Below are positions 43,362 to 51,589 of a stretch of DNA of 64,000 nt, in pieces. Position 1 is the first letter of the stretch. Each line of letters begins with the position of its first letter. The position numbers and the translations under genes are program-made. Origin of the DNA: Pusillimonas sp. T7-7 (GTDB lineage Bacteria; Pseudomonadota; Gammaproteobacteria; Burkholderiales; Burkholderiaceae_B); assembly GCF_000209655.1 (NCBI RefSeq), contig NC_015458.1:2790001-2854000 (forward strand), given 5' to 3'. Below the pieces are notes generated by a model, which did not search any database, was not told where the DNA came from, and saw only the letters and a program-made list of their open reading frames with translations.

Positions 43362-44123
43362 TCAACGGCCTAGCCAGACCGGTTTGCGCTTTTCTCGAAA
43401 TGCAGCTGGCCCTTCTTGAGCATCCTGACTTTTGTACACAGGCTCAAACAATTGATCTGCCATGCGCAAGGCCGCACTGCGCCCCATCTCGGTGGCAGCC
43501 ATAAGAGACTGCTTCACCGCTCGTACCGTCAGCGGCGCATTGGCTGCAATGGTTTCCGCAAGCGCCATAGCTCTAGGCATCAAATCGTCGGGGCTTGTCA
43601 CTTCATTGACAAAACCAACTTCGTAGGCCCGTTGTGCGGTAATCAATTGTCCTGTCAGCAGCAGTTCCATGGCGATGCGTTGGGGAATCATATTGATCAG
43701 AGGCGTTGCCCAGGGCATGCCTCGGCCAACCTTGGCTTCAGTAATGCCAAAGCGCGCATTCTCGCTCGCCACACACAGATCGCACATCTGCGCAAACATC
43801 CATCCTCCGGCTACTGCAATGCCATTGACAGCTGCAATAACCGGTTTTGTTATACGTACGTTGTCGCCCAGCACAGGGAAATAGCCTTGTGGCGGGACGC
43901 CAAGCTGCAGTTGCGCCGCCTCTACAAGATCCATACCAGCACAGAATGCGCTATTTCCCGCCCCTGTAAGAATAGCCACACGCAAGGTATTCGATTGCTC
44001 AAACTCCTGGAAGGCATTGAAAAGCCCTTCGCGAACTTCACGGTTAATCGCATTGCGTCTATCTGGCCGATTGATCGTGATCACCGCCACCGCGCCTTGG
44101 GTTTCGTACTCAATTGCAGCCAT
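43362..44123 (-). CDS. enoyl-CoA hydratase/isomerase
   Basis: A 253-residue crotonase-fold enzyme. It has SAFCAGMDLVEA and NGIAVAGGWMFAQMCDLCVA (oxyanion hole), then FGITEAKVGRGMPWATPLIN, where one catalytic Glu is kept and the second position differs. The start at 44123 has AAAGGAGG upstream and overlaps the end of the CoA-transferase gene by 14 bp. A longer frame to 44201 runs inside that gene. Confidence 0.88.
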   Translation of the reverse strand: MAAIEYETQGAVAVITINRPDRRNAINREVREGLFNAFQEFEQSNTLRVAILTGAGNSAFCAGMDLVEAAQLQLGVPPQGYFPVLGDNVRITKPVIAAVNGIAVAGGWMFAQMCDLCVASENARFGITEAKVGRGMPWATPLINMIPQRIAMELLLTGQLITAQRAYEVGFVNEVTSPDDLMPRAMALAETIAANAPLTVRAVKQSLMAATEMGRSAALRMADQLFEPVYKSQDAQEGPAAFREKRKPVWLGR

Positions 44124-45405
44124 AGATTTCTTGGCCTCCTTTGAATTGTTCGTGGACAGCCCGTGAAAGGGCTTCCTGGTGATCTGGATGGGCGATGGCA
44201 ATCATCGCCTGCGCGCGCTGCGCCAGAGAGCGACCACGCAAATCTGCCGCACCATACTCAGTGACAATCAGGTCGACGTCACTGCGGGATGTGCTGACGG
44301 GGCCGGCCAAGCGAGCAACAACGCGGCTAATCTTCCCTTCTCCTGCGGTCGAAGGCATGGCAATAATGGAGCGTCCACCCGGCGCACGGTGTGCGCCACG
44401 GACATAGTCAACAGCGCCACCCACAGCACCCAGATGACGGCCGCCGACTTCTTCGGCATTCACTTGTCCAGTCAAGTCGACTTCCACCGCAGAGTTGATG
44501 GAAATCAACCTCGGAATAGAGGCCAGCAGTCCCGCATCATGTGTACAATCCAGCGACCGCATAGTCAGGGCAGGATTGCGATTGGCAAAACGGTACAGGC
44601 GTTCCGTACCTGCCAGCATGCCGGTGACTGTCAGCCCTTGGTTAAATGGCTTTAACGCATTAGTGATGACGCCAGCCTCGACGAGATCCGCCACACTATC
44701 GCCGATCATCCCAGAATGAACTCCCAGGTTTCGCCTATCGTTCAGTTGCGCCATGATTGCTTCTGGGACAGCGCCTATGCCCACCTGAAGCACCGCCCCA
44801 TCCGGAATATATTCACTCGCGAACCTGGCAATCTTTTCCTCGAGTGGGCCCACCTTGGCCGCAGCTACAGACAACACAGGCCTATCCGTGCGCACGAGGC
44901 AAGCAATTTTTTCACGCGGGATCCGATGCGGACCAAAGGTTCGTGGCGCCTGAGCATTCACCTCGCCAATTACGATGCGGGCTTGCTGAACGGCAGCAAC
45001 GATATAATCGCTTCCCACAGCAAATCCATATCCACCGTCGTCTTCTTCGGTCATTTGCACAAGGGCCACATCAGAGCGAATCTGGCCTCCGGAAAAATAA
45101 ATCGGGATGCTAGACAACTGTGTCGGGATAATGTCCAGCACCCCTGCCCGCTCCAGTTTCCTGTTATTGCCGATTCCTCCAATACCCCTGAAATTCACCA
45201 CATCGGCATAATCTGCATTTGCCGACTCGGAAAAAGTGGCTCCCAGAAAAACAGAAAATCGACCAATAGATTGTCTTTGGCTCAGAAGTTGCTGACTGAG
45301 AGGAATAGGCTCGCTGCTCAGCTGGCCCCATACAACTCCATCGCCCGCTCTGACGAAATCAGAAAAATCCAGATCATCGAGCGCTGTTTCCTTGGGCTTA
45401 CTCAT
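44110..45405 (-). CDS. acetyl-CoA hydrolase/CoA-transferase family protein
   Basis: A 431-residue class I CoA-transferase-like protein related to 4-hydroxybutyrate/butyrate:acetate CoA-transferases. LQVGIGAVPEAIMAQL, LGVHSGMIGDSVADLVEAG and the catalytic-Glu segment DLIVTEYGAADLRG are present, and the C-terminal HPDHQEAL is typical. It moves CoA between carboxylic acids, or hydrolyses acyl-CoA. ATG 45405 is taken as start instead of the upstream TTG. It is followed by the enoyl-CoA hydratase with overlap. Confidence 0.87.
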   Translation of the reverse strand: MSKPKETALDDLDFSDFVRAGDGVVWGQLSSEPIPLSQQLLSQRQSIGRFSVFLGATFSESANADYADVVNFRGIGGIGNNRKLERAGVLDIIPTQLSSIPIYFSGGQIRSDVALVQMTEEDDGGYGFAVGSDYIVAAVQQARIVIGEVNAQAPRTFGPHRIPREKIACLVRTDRPVLSVAAAKVGPLEEKIARFASEYIPDGAVLQVGIGAVPEAIMAQLNDRRNLGVHSGMIGDSVADLVEAGVITNALKPFNQGLTVTGMLAGTERLYRFANRNPALTMRSLDCTHDAGLLASIPRLISINSAVEVDLTGQVNAEEVGGRHLGAVGGAVDYVRGAHRAPGGRSIIAMPSTAGEGKISRVVARLAGPVSTSRSDVDLIVTEYGAADLRGRSLAQRAQAMIAIAHPDHQEALSRAVHEQFKGGQEIYGCN

Positions 45406-45463
45406 GTCGCGTTTCCACAAGCTTCACGAACTCGAACTTGATTAGTTTCATCCCGGGTATCCT

Positions 45464-46261
45464 TTATGTGGAGTACCCGCCATCCAGCACCAAACGCTGG
45501 CCCGTCGTGAACGCCGACCTGGAAGATGCCAGAAACACAACGGCATCCGCCGCCTCATCTGCCGTGCCGATACGGCGCAACGGTACGCCTTTGCGCATTG
45601 CCTCGGCCGCCTGCGTGGGCAATTGCTCCCACACTCTATCCATAAGACCTGCATCAATAACCCCCAGTCCCACGCTGTTGGCACGGATGTTGTGACGTCC
45701 CTCTTCCCGAGCTATGGCTCGCACCAAGGCCTCTATAGATCCTTTAGGACCTGTAGACAGGATATCCATGGGGCAATGACGCACAATGGCCGCAGAGCTG
45801 AGCGCGACAATCGCTCCTCCTCCACCGTCTTTCATATGCGGAATGACGTGCTTAACGGCATGGAAGAATCCGACCACATCATTCATGATGGTGTCATGCC
45901 ATTCTTGCTCGGTAACGTCCGCAACGTAAGTCATGCGGATATTTGCTCCTGTGGCAACCACCAGAGTATGGATGCGACCAAACTGGGCACGTACCTCTGT
46001 TAAAAAAGACGAAACGGCATCCGTATCCAACAAATCCACCTGTCGCGTTATGGCACGTCGTCCTTTCGCCTCAATGGCATCAGCAGTAGCCTGAGCCGCT
46101 TGCGTGTTCTTATGAAAGGTCAGCGCGACGTCACAACCGCACTCGGCAAGCCTCACAGAGACTGCACGGCCTATGCCCCCACTACCTCCAATAACCACCG
46201 CCACCCCTTCGGGAAAATCGGCATAGAAGCCCTGCTGCCTTCCGCGTTGCACGTCGGCCAT
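45464..46261 (-). CDS. SDR-fold protein lacking the catalytic tyrosine
   Basis: A 265-residue SDR with a variant dinucleotide motif GGSGGIG in place of TGxxxGxG and VATGAN in place of NNAG. After the Ser-Ser pair (IVALSSAAIVRH) the expected YxxxK reads S-T-G-P-K, so Tyr is Ser. The C-terminal FTTGQRLVLDGGYS is normal. Either it uses another acid/base or it is a non-redox member of the fold. It starts 5 bp after the luciferase-like gene. Confidence 0.82.
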   Translation of the reverse strand: MADVQRGRQQGFYADFPEGVAVVIGGSGGIGRAVSVRLAECGCDVALTFHKNTQAAQATADAIEAKGRRAITRQVDLLDTDAVSSFLTEVRAQFGRIHTLVVATGANIRMTYVADVTEQEWHDTIMNDVVGFFHAVKHVIPHMKDGGGGAIVALSSAAIVRHCPMDILSTGPKGSIEALVRAIAREEGRHNIRANSVGLGVIDAGLMDRVWEQLPTQAAEAMRKGVPLRRIGTADEAADAVVFLASSRSAFTTGQRLVLDGGYST

Positions 46262-46266
46262 GACGC

Positions 46267-47400
46267 CTACCCCCCTATTGCAACAGAAAGCGGTGCTGTC
46301 GAGTTGTCAGCCCCGGCATTCAAGCCAATAGTACGGAAGGTATCAATCTGCTTTAGACGAGGCAGAACTTCCTGGGCGTAGGTCATGAAATTGCGCGTAG
46401 CAACCTCTGAAGACATACCCCCCATGGTCAGGATATTGATGACGGCCGCGCAATCCAGGGCGCGTACCCGATCGACCGTGGCATCCAGCACCTGATCCGG
46501 CGTTCCTGAAATTTGCAGGTCTGCCAGGAAACGGTTGAATTTCTCTACCCCGTGTTTTTCGATATTCTTGCGCAAGCCCGCATAATATTCGTAGCCATTA
46601 ACCTGCTCCATACGAGGATTATCAAATTCATAATGCTCAATTGTTGTGCGGGCATAAGCCATGGTGTATTCATCGTGCATCGCCCTGGCTCGCCCCGGAT
46701 CCTTATCAACCGTGGTCAAGTTCACGAGTATGGGCCGAGGAGCGGGATAGCCATTGATGGACTCAAACAGCTCGGCATAATCACGTGTTTCTTTGACCAC
46801 TGTTTCCCAAGGCTTTTGGGCGATAAGCATCAAGCCATAACCGAATCGCGCCATTATCTTGGCCGACTCGGGCGAAACCGCAGACGCATAGCTTCGGCCC
46901 CTGAATGTATACGCAGGACGTGGCCGGATCTCAACGGGTGGTTGCTTGTGCAAGGGGCCGTCCGCCTTCAAAATTCCGGTTTCCAGGCTGTCTGAAATTG
47001 CTGCCGCATACTCAACAAACCGCTGCCGGGATTCACCCATCTCGAGCCTGAACCCATCGAACTCGACGGCACCCAGTCCACGGCCAACTCCAAATACCAC
47101 TCGGCCATCTGACAGCGTATCCAGCAAGGCAATCTCTTCAGCCACACGAATAGGGTCGTGCCAAGGAATGATCATCACCATGCTGCCGACCAGTGCCTTT
47201 TCCGTCCTGGCAGCAACCCAGGTCAGGAATTGCGCTGGGTTGGGCATCATGTGATAGCGGGTGAAATGATGCTCAGCCGTCCATATTGATTCGAATCCGA
47301 GCTTTTCGGCTCTGTCTACCAACGGCATCTGAATACCGTATACGTTCGCATCGATTGGGTCAGACAGCCCTTGAAAGAAAAATCCAGTTCCTACGTGCAT
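46267..47400 (-). CDS. luciferase-like (LLM) flavin-dependent monooxygenase
   Basis: A 377-residue bacterial-luciferase-fold protein. SIWTAEHHFTRYHMMPNP (the AEHHF segment), RVAEEIALLDTLSDGRVVFG then GRGLGAVEFDGF, and an insertion with ARFGYGLMLIAQ are typical of alkanal/ketone monooxygenases. These need FMNH2 from a separate reductase. A flavin-reductase domain is encoded at 56.7 kb in the same island. ATG has AGGAGCGAAC upstream. First gene of a five-gene operon with the 16-bp operator about 100 bp upstream. Confidence 0.88.
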   Translation of the reverse strand: MHVGTGFFFQGLSDPIDANVYGIQMPLVDRAEKLGFESIWTAEHHFTRYHMMPNPAQFLTWVAARTEKALVGSMVMIIPWHDPIRVAEEIALLDTLSDGRVVFGVGRGLGAVEFDGFRLEMGESRQRFVEYAAAISDSLETGILKADGPLHKQPPVEIRPRPAYTFRGRSYASAVSPESAKIMARFGYGLMLIAQKPWETVVKETRDYAELFESINGYPAPRPILVNLTTVDKDPGRARAMHDEYTMAYARTTIEHYEFDNPRMEQVNGYEYYAGLRKNIEKHGVEKFNRFLADLQISGTPDQVLDATVDRVRALDCAAVINILTMGGMSSEVATRNFMTYAQEVLPRLKQIDTFRTIGLNAGADNSTAPLSVAIGG

Positions 47401-47498
47401 GTTCGCTCCTGTGCCTTGGCAATTCTGCGGTAACCAGCCATCAACACAGCACTGGTTAAAACCGTATAGTATCTCTTAAGTTGTGTTAAGTGTTTTTT

Positions 47499-47514
47499 TA
47501 TACTCATGAGTATT
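47499..47514. promoter_or_regulatory. 16-bp operator, copy 2: TATACT-CATG-AGTATT
   Basis: This is the 6-4-6 dyad with one deviation in the last base; its inner 14 bases form a perfect palindrome. It lies 99 bp upstream of the luciferase-like gene's ATG. On the minus strand TTTAAG-17-TATAAA forms a possible promoter whose -10 falls in this site. Confidence 0.65.
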
Positions 47515-47521
47515 TTCGACT

Positions 47522-47576
47522 TAAAAAATAAGGCTGTCAAGCATTTCCGAAACTGAATTCAGTGCTGCACAGCCTT
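47522..47576 (-). terminator. Rho-independent terminator of the P450 operon
   Basis: Read on the minus strand, AAGGCTGT (47576-47569) pairs with ACAGCCTT (47537-47530), with an inner stem AGCA/TGCT. ATTTTTT follows at once (47529-47523). It begins 17 bp after the stop of the last gene and lies just upstream of the next operon's operator, so it separates the two minus-strand operons. Confidence 0.7.
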
Positions 47577-47592
47577 TAGTACATATAAATTA

Positions 47593-48438
47593 CTAACTAA
47601 TCGTGGCGCGGCCATTATTGAAGATGATGCTATTTCGCTGCATTACAGACGCACGCAGACTAAAGCAGTCTTCCTCCTTCCAGACCTCTACGTGGACCGT
47701 TTCGCCCGGGAATACCGGAGCGGAAAATCGCCCCGCCAACGATTTGAGCCGCCCGCCGTCTCCAGCACAACTTGCATCTACAAAGCCGCGCGCAACCAGT
47801 CCAAAAGTCGCCAGCCCATGCAAGATGGGTTTATCGAAACCGGCTTTCCGCGCGGCTTCAGGATCGACATGAAGCGGATTGACATCACCGCTCAGCCGGT
47901 ATATCAGTGCCTGTTGCGGTGTTGTTGTTAGTTCGCAGAAGGTATCGGGCGCACGATCCGGTACCGCTTGAGGCTGCGGCAGCTCGGTGACTGGGCCACC
48001 GAAACCGCCATCGGCACGGCATAGTACAGACATCATTACATCGGCAAGCAAAGCCCCGTCAGTGTCATAGATGGCACGATCCAGATAGACCATGGCGCCC
48101 TTCTGACCTCTGTCTATAATCTCTCTGATGGTAGTCTTGGCGAAAACTGTAGCGGCCACGGGCAATGGTTTGTGAATCGTCAGCTCCTGTCCCGCATGCA
48201 CGATGCGTGCGTAGTCGATTCCCAGATCCAGATCACGAAACGATACAAACCCCTGTATGACAGCCATCGTAGGGAAGGCCTGTAACTGATTCTCATAGAC
48301 ATACGCCAACTGACGCTCATTAAGAGGATCGTCGCCGAAGCCGATGCCCAATGCATATAGAATTGTGTCTTTTTCGTTGTACGTGTATTGGATCCCCGGG
48401 ATGTCTAGGGCCAGTGCTTTGTCATAGTCGATTGCCAT
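47593..48438 (-). CDS. double hot-dog MaoC dehydratase (hydratase 2-like)
   Basis: A 281-residue protein with an N-terminal hot-dog (DTILYALGIGFGDDPLNERQ) and a C-terminal MaoC domain with YRLSGDVNPLHVDPEAARKA then FDKPILHGLATFGLVARG. The catalytic Asp and His are both present. This is the arrangement of peroxisomal MFE-2-type hydratase 2 and steroid side-chain hydratases. ATG 48438 is chosen because GGAG lies seven bases upstream. Last gene of the P450 operon. Confidence 0.88.
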   Translation of the reverse strand: MAIDYDKALALDIPGIQYTYNEKDTILYALGIGFGDDPLNERQLAYVYENQLQAFPTMAVIQGFVSFRDLDLGIDYARIVHAGQELTIHKPLPVAATVFAKTTIREIIDRGQKGAMVYLDRAIYDTDGALLADVMMSVLCRADGGFGGPVTELPQPQAVPDRAPDTFCELTTTPQQALIYRLSGDVNPLHVDPEAARKAGFDKPILHGLATFGLVARGFVDASCAGDGGRLKSLAGRFSAPVFPGETVHVEVWKEEDCFSLRASVMQRNSIIFNNGRATIS

Positions 48439-48453
48439 CTTCGTGCTCCACAA

Positions 48454-49605
48454 TTACACCGCATCGGGCGACCCTAGGATCACCGTTGCCTGACTGCTCA
48501 AGACTCCTCCATTCCCGTGCGCCAGCGCCAGGTTCACATCAGAGACTTGGCGCTCGTTACAGACACCTTCAATTTGTCTTGCCGCCTCTACCATGGTGAA
48601 CAAGCCGTACATGCCGGGATGCACACACGACAGCCCCCCGCCATTAGTATTGACCGGCAACTCCCCGCCAGGCGCTATCCGCCCCCCCTCAACAAAACTA
48701 CCACCTTCGCCTTTGGCACAATAACCAAGATCTTCGAGAAATAGAATGGGGTTGATGGTGAAAGCATCGTACAGTTGAAGCACATCCATATCTTTCGGCC
48801 CATAGCCGGATTGGCGGAATGCGCGAGCTCCTGACTCCACAGCAGCGGTTTGGGTCAGTTCTGCCATTTGTGCAATATACCGGTGCGTGGTCGCTTCGCC
48901 CGCACCCAGCAAGTAGGCAGGACGACGCTTAAGGGCGCGAGCGCGATCTGCCCTGGTGATCACCACCGCTGCCGCACCGTCACACACTAGACAGCAATCG
49001 CGCACGGTCAATGGCGAGGCTACCTGACGTGCCACCATCACGTCCTCGACTGACAATGGCTCGCGCATATAGGCTTCAGGATTGAGCATGGCCCACTGCC
49101 TTGCGGCAACCGCCACTTCGGCCAACTGTCTACGTGTTGTTCCATATTCATGCATGTGACGTACCGTAGCCAGTGCATAAGACGCCGCAAGAGTTACGCC
49201 ATAAGGCGTTTCATAAACCGACGACCCTGGTGGTGGAACCAGTTTTCCAACCCCAGTACGCGTATTCGCTCCATAAGCAATCACGGCAACATTACATAAG
49301 CCGGCATCAATGGCCAGGGCTGCAGAGGTGGCGTGTGTAAGAAAGGCGGAGCCGCCAGTACGATTGTTTCCGATCAGCTTGGGATGAATGCCCAGATACT
49401 CCGCAAAGCTTAAACCTGACAGCATATCATCAGGCAAGCAAATAAACAGTCCGTCAACATCCTGCAGTGTCAGCCCCGCATCATCAAGTGCGAGCAAGCT
49501 GGCGGTCGCAGCCAGGTCCATGGATGTTAAGCCTGGCGCCTCTCCTATTCCGTAGGTAGCCGCCCCAACAATCGCCGTTCCTCCTCTAACGAAACCCTCA
49601 GTCAT
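48454..49605 (-). CDS. Ltp2-like thiolase-fold protein
   Basis: A 383-residue SCP2-thiolase/lipid-transfer-like protein. It keeps the fold landmarks MDVLQLYDAFTINPILFLED, LGYCAKGEGGSFVEGG, and LPVNTNGGGLSCVHPGMYGL. At the place of the nucleophilic Cys it has NRTGGSAFLTHATSAALAI, without Cys. That pattern matches the retro-aldolase branch (Ltp2) rather than true thiolases, and Ltp2 enzymes need a DUF35 partner, encoded just upstream here with an 8-bp overlap. Likely role: C-C cleavage of a beta-hydroxyacyl-CoA. Confidence 0.8.
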   Translation of the reverse strand: MTEGFVRGGTAIVGAATYGIGEAPGLTSMDLAATASLLALDDAGLTLQDVDGLFICLPDDMLSGLSFAEYLGIHPKLIGNNRTGGSAFLTHATSAALAIDAGLCNVAVIAYGANTRTGVGKLVPPPGSSVYETPYGVTLAASYALATVRHMHEYGTTRRQLAEVAVAARQWAMLNPEAYMREPLSVEDVMVARQVASPLTVRDCCLVCDGAAAVVITRADRARALKRRPAYLLGAGEATTHRYIAQMAELTQTAAVESGARAFRQSGYGPKDMDVLQLYDAFTINPILFLEDLGYCAKGEGGSFVEGGRIAPGGELPVNTNGGGLSCVHPGMYGLFTMVEAARQIEGVCNERQVSDVNLALAHGNGGVLSSQATVILGSPDAV

Positions 49606-49999
49606 GTTTTGCTCTTCCTGTGGTTTCGACGCCTTTCACAACAAACACCAGCAAGCCGGTCCCATCGTTCACTTCAACCTTGGCATGCACCGCCATACCA
49701 ATTTTAGCGGTCTCTTGAGTGACCCCTTGCAATCTGGCAAGGACACGCGGTCCTTCTTGAAGATCAATCAGCGCAACGTTGTAATTGTCTGCAGGGTCAC
49801 GCTTGACAATAAAAGTAATAGAGTAAAGCGTTCCACGGCCACTGGGTTCAACCCATTCCAGATCACGGGCGCCAGTCCCAGGCTCTGCAATACGAGGTGG
49901 AAACACGAAGCGTCCACTTGAATGGCTGCGCTGCATCATGAATCGGCCGGTTGCTAGAAATTCCTGGAACTGCGTGTCTGGCATGATGGAGGCAGCCAT
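49598..49999 (-). CDS. DUF35/OB-fold protein without zinc-ribbon cysteines
   Basis: A 133-residue protein matching the DUF35 OB domain (LEWVEPSGRGTLYSITFIVK, VALIDLQEGPRVLARLQG). The rubredoxin-like zinc ribbon that usually precedes it is present in outline (FMMQRSHSSGRFVFPPRIAE), but all four Cys are replaced. DUF35 proteins are partners of thiolase-fold enzymes. The gene's start is placed at 49999, just after the SDR stop. The frame could begin at 50029, overlapping the SDR. Confidence 0.78.
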   Translation of the reverse strand: MAASIMPDTQFQEFLATGRFMMQRSHSSGRFVFPPRIAEPGTGARDLEWVEPSGRGTLYSITFIVKRDPADNYNVALIDLQEGPRVLARLQGVTQETAKIGMAVHAKVEVNDGTGLLVFVVKGVETTGRAKHD

Positions 50000-50003
50000 A
50001 GGA

Positions 50004-50774
50004 TCAACTTGCAATGTGATAGCCACCATTCACCCCAATATGCTGACCAACAATATAAGACGACGCATCTGACAGTAAGAAGCAAATCGACTTGGCGACC
50101 TCTTCTGGTTGTGACCAGCGCCCCATCGGAATCTGCGCCAGTATGCCGTCGCGGAACCGGTCACCCAGAATGACTTCTGTCATGGGGGTTTCAACAACAC
50201 CCATTGAAACCGAGTTTGTGCGTATGCCATGTTTCGCCCATTCACGGGCTGCGCTCATGGTCAGGCCCAGCATGCCTGCCTTTGCCGCAGAATAGTTGAT
50301 TTGCCCTATAGTGCCACGGCGCCCCGCATCTGACGTCACATTTACGATTGAGGCGGGTGCTTCATCGCCAGCGCGCTTGCGTTCAAGCATGGTTCGGCCA
50401 ACGGCCTGCAACCAAAGAAATGAGCCGGTCAGGTGCACATCCACTACCTGTTGCCACTGTTCCAGCGTCATTTTTTCGATCATGGCCGGGCGACCGATGC
50501 CTGCATTGTTGACCAGCCCATGAATAATCCCAAATCGCTCAATGACCTCCTGAACGGACCGGCTTACAAACTCTAGATCCGACACGCTGCCTACATACGC
50601 TGAAACGCGGTCAGGGTGAGCCGCAGCCAGCGCTTGTATCGGTTCTGACTTGAGGTCAACAACAGCAACCCTGGCACCCTGCGCCAGCGCTGCGGTGGCA
50701 ACAGCCTGCCCTATGCCCTGAGCGGCACCCGTAACAATAATCACTTGGTCTTGCAGAGACATCAGGTTTTGCAT
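50004..50774 (-). CDS. short-chain dehydrogenase/reductase
   Basis: A 256-residue classical SDR: TGAAQGIG at the N-terminus, VNNAGIG, IVNVTSDAG and Y-S-A-A-K as YxxxK. The C-terminus ends VGQHIGVNGGYH. All catalytic residues are present, in contrast to the SDR at 45.5 kb. It probably oxidises the hydroxyl group made by the P450 or a hydratase. Shine-Dalgarno GGAAGGAATACTG. Confidence 0.9.
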   Translation of the reverse strand: MQNLMSLQDQVIIVTGAAQGIGQAVATAALAQGARVAVVDLKSEPIQALAAAHPDRVSAYVGSVSDLEFVSRSVQEVIERFGIIHGLVNNAGIGRPAMIEKMTLEQWQQVVDVHLTGSFLWLQAVGRTMLERKRAGDEAPASIVNVTSDAGRRGTIGQINYSAAKAGMLGLTMSAAREWAKHGIRTNSVSMGVVETPMTEVILGDRFRDGILAQIPMGRWSQPEEVAKSICFLLSDASSYIVGQHIGVNGGYHIAS

Positions 50775-50809
50775 CAGTATTCCTTCCGGTTTTCATTTTT
50801 ATGGATCAT

Positions 50810-51529
50810 TCACTTTGCTGCGAACACCGCCATGCCATCCTGAGCAACTTCCGCCCAAGTCTGGAAGGGCGCCGACGCCTGCACCTTTCCAGTCCTGATA
50901 AGATCCAGCCAAATCTCCGCAGCTTCAATCGTCCGGTTCATGCCCGTAGCCCACATGGGTAAACAAACACTTTCTGCAAGCTTGCCTTCGTCTACACCCA
51001 CCTCATAGGACGCTTCTAACTCTTGGCGAATACCCCATTTCTGACTCAAGGTGGTATGCACGGCGATCATGCCTAGTCGTGCCAGCTCAAGCGGTGTGTT
51101 CGTCCCATGAACAGCCAGTTCGGCCAAGCCTCTGTACGATGCCGTGGCATCAAGCGGGGCGAAGTAAGGCTCCCAATGCTCATGCAGGAACTGAAACGAC
51201 TTGGGAGCGCCAGCCGCCAAATTGACGACCCGAAATACTGCCTCAGCTTGCTGATGGGTACCACCAAGCTCCAGAAATAGCTTGACATGGTGTGTGCCTA
51301 TGCTTTCGCCCGCAGCGACCAGAATACAAAGCCAGACAAACTCACGTTCAAAGGGCGTAAGATGATTCTGTTGCACCGTAAGCGCCCCGTACATCACCTT
51401 GTACCCGTCTTGAAGCGCCGGCATCGCAACTGCCATCAGCCCTTGATGAGGTAATAAATAACCCCGCGAGGCCAGGTTCTGCTCAAGGCGCCGCTTGACA
51501 TCTTCCGGTGTCGACAAACCATGACTCAT
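50810..51529 (-). CDS. carboxymuconolactone decarboxylase-like (AhpD-fold) protein
   Basis: A 239-residue all-helical protein whose middle reads LTPFEREFVWLCILVAAGES, then IGTHHVKLFLELGGTHQQAE. This is the CMD/AhpD helix pair in which the active-site Cys-x-x-Cys is lost (E-S-I-G-T-H-H) but the following His is kept. The C-terminal half may be a second, degenerate repeat. Function not assignable beyond the family. It lies between the Bug gene and the SDR gene in the operon, with Shine-Dalgarno AGGAGACATAG. Confidence 0.72.
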   Translation of the reverse strand: MSHGLSTPEDVKRRLEQNLASRGYLLPHQGLMAVAMPALQDGYKVMYGALTVQQNHLTPFEREFVWLCILVAAGESIGTHHVKLFLELGGTHQQAEAVFRVVNLAAGAPKSFQFLHEHWEPYFAPLDATASYRGLAELAVHGTNTPLELARLGMIAVHTTLSQKWGIRQELEASYEVGVDEGKLAESVCLPMWATGMNRTIEAAEIWLDLIRTGKVQASAPFQTWAEVAQDGMAVFAAK

Positions 51530-51589
51530 CTATGTCTCCTGCTTTTGATTGTCTAAGCACCAGCTTGAATTGTCCGGCACTGTGTTGTC

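Noticed and set aside
50004..50029. 26-bp overlap between the SDR and DUF35 genes as a programmed frameshift
   Set aside because: A start for DUF35 at 49999, just behind the SDR stop, explains the arrangement without overlap.
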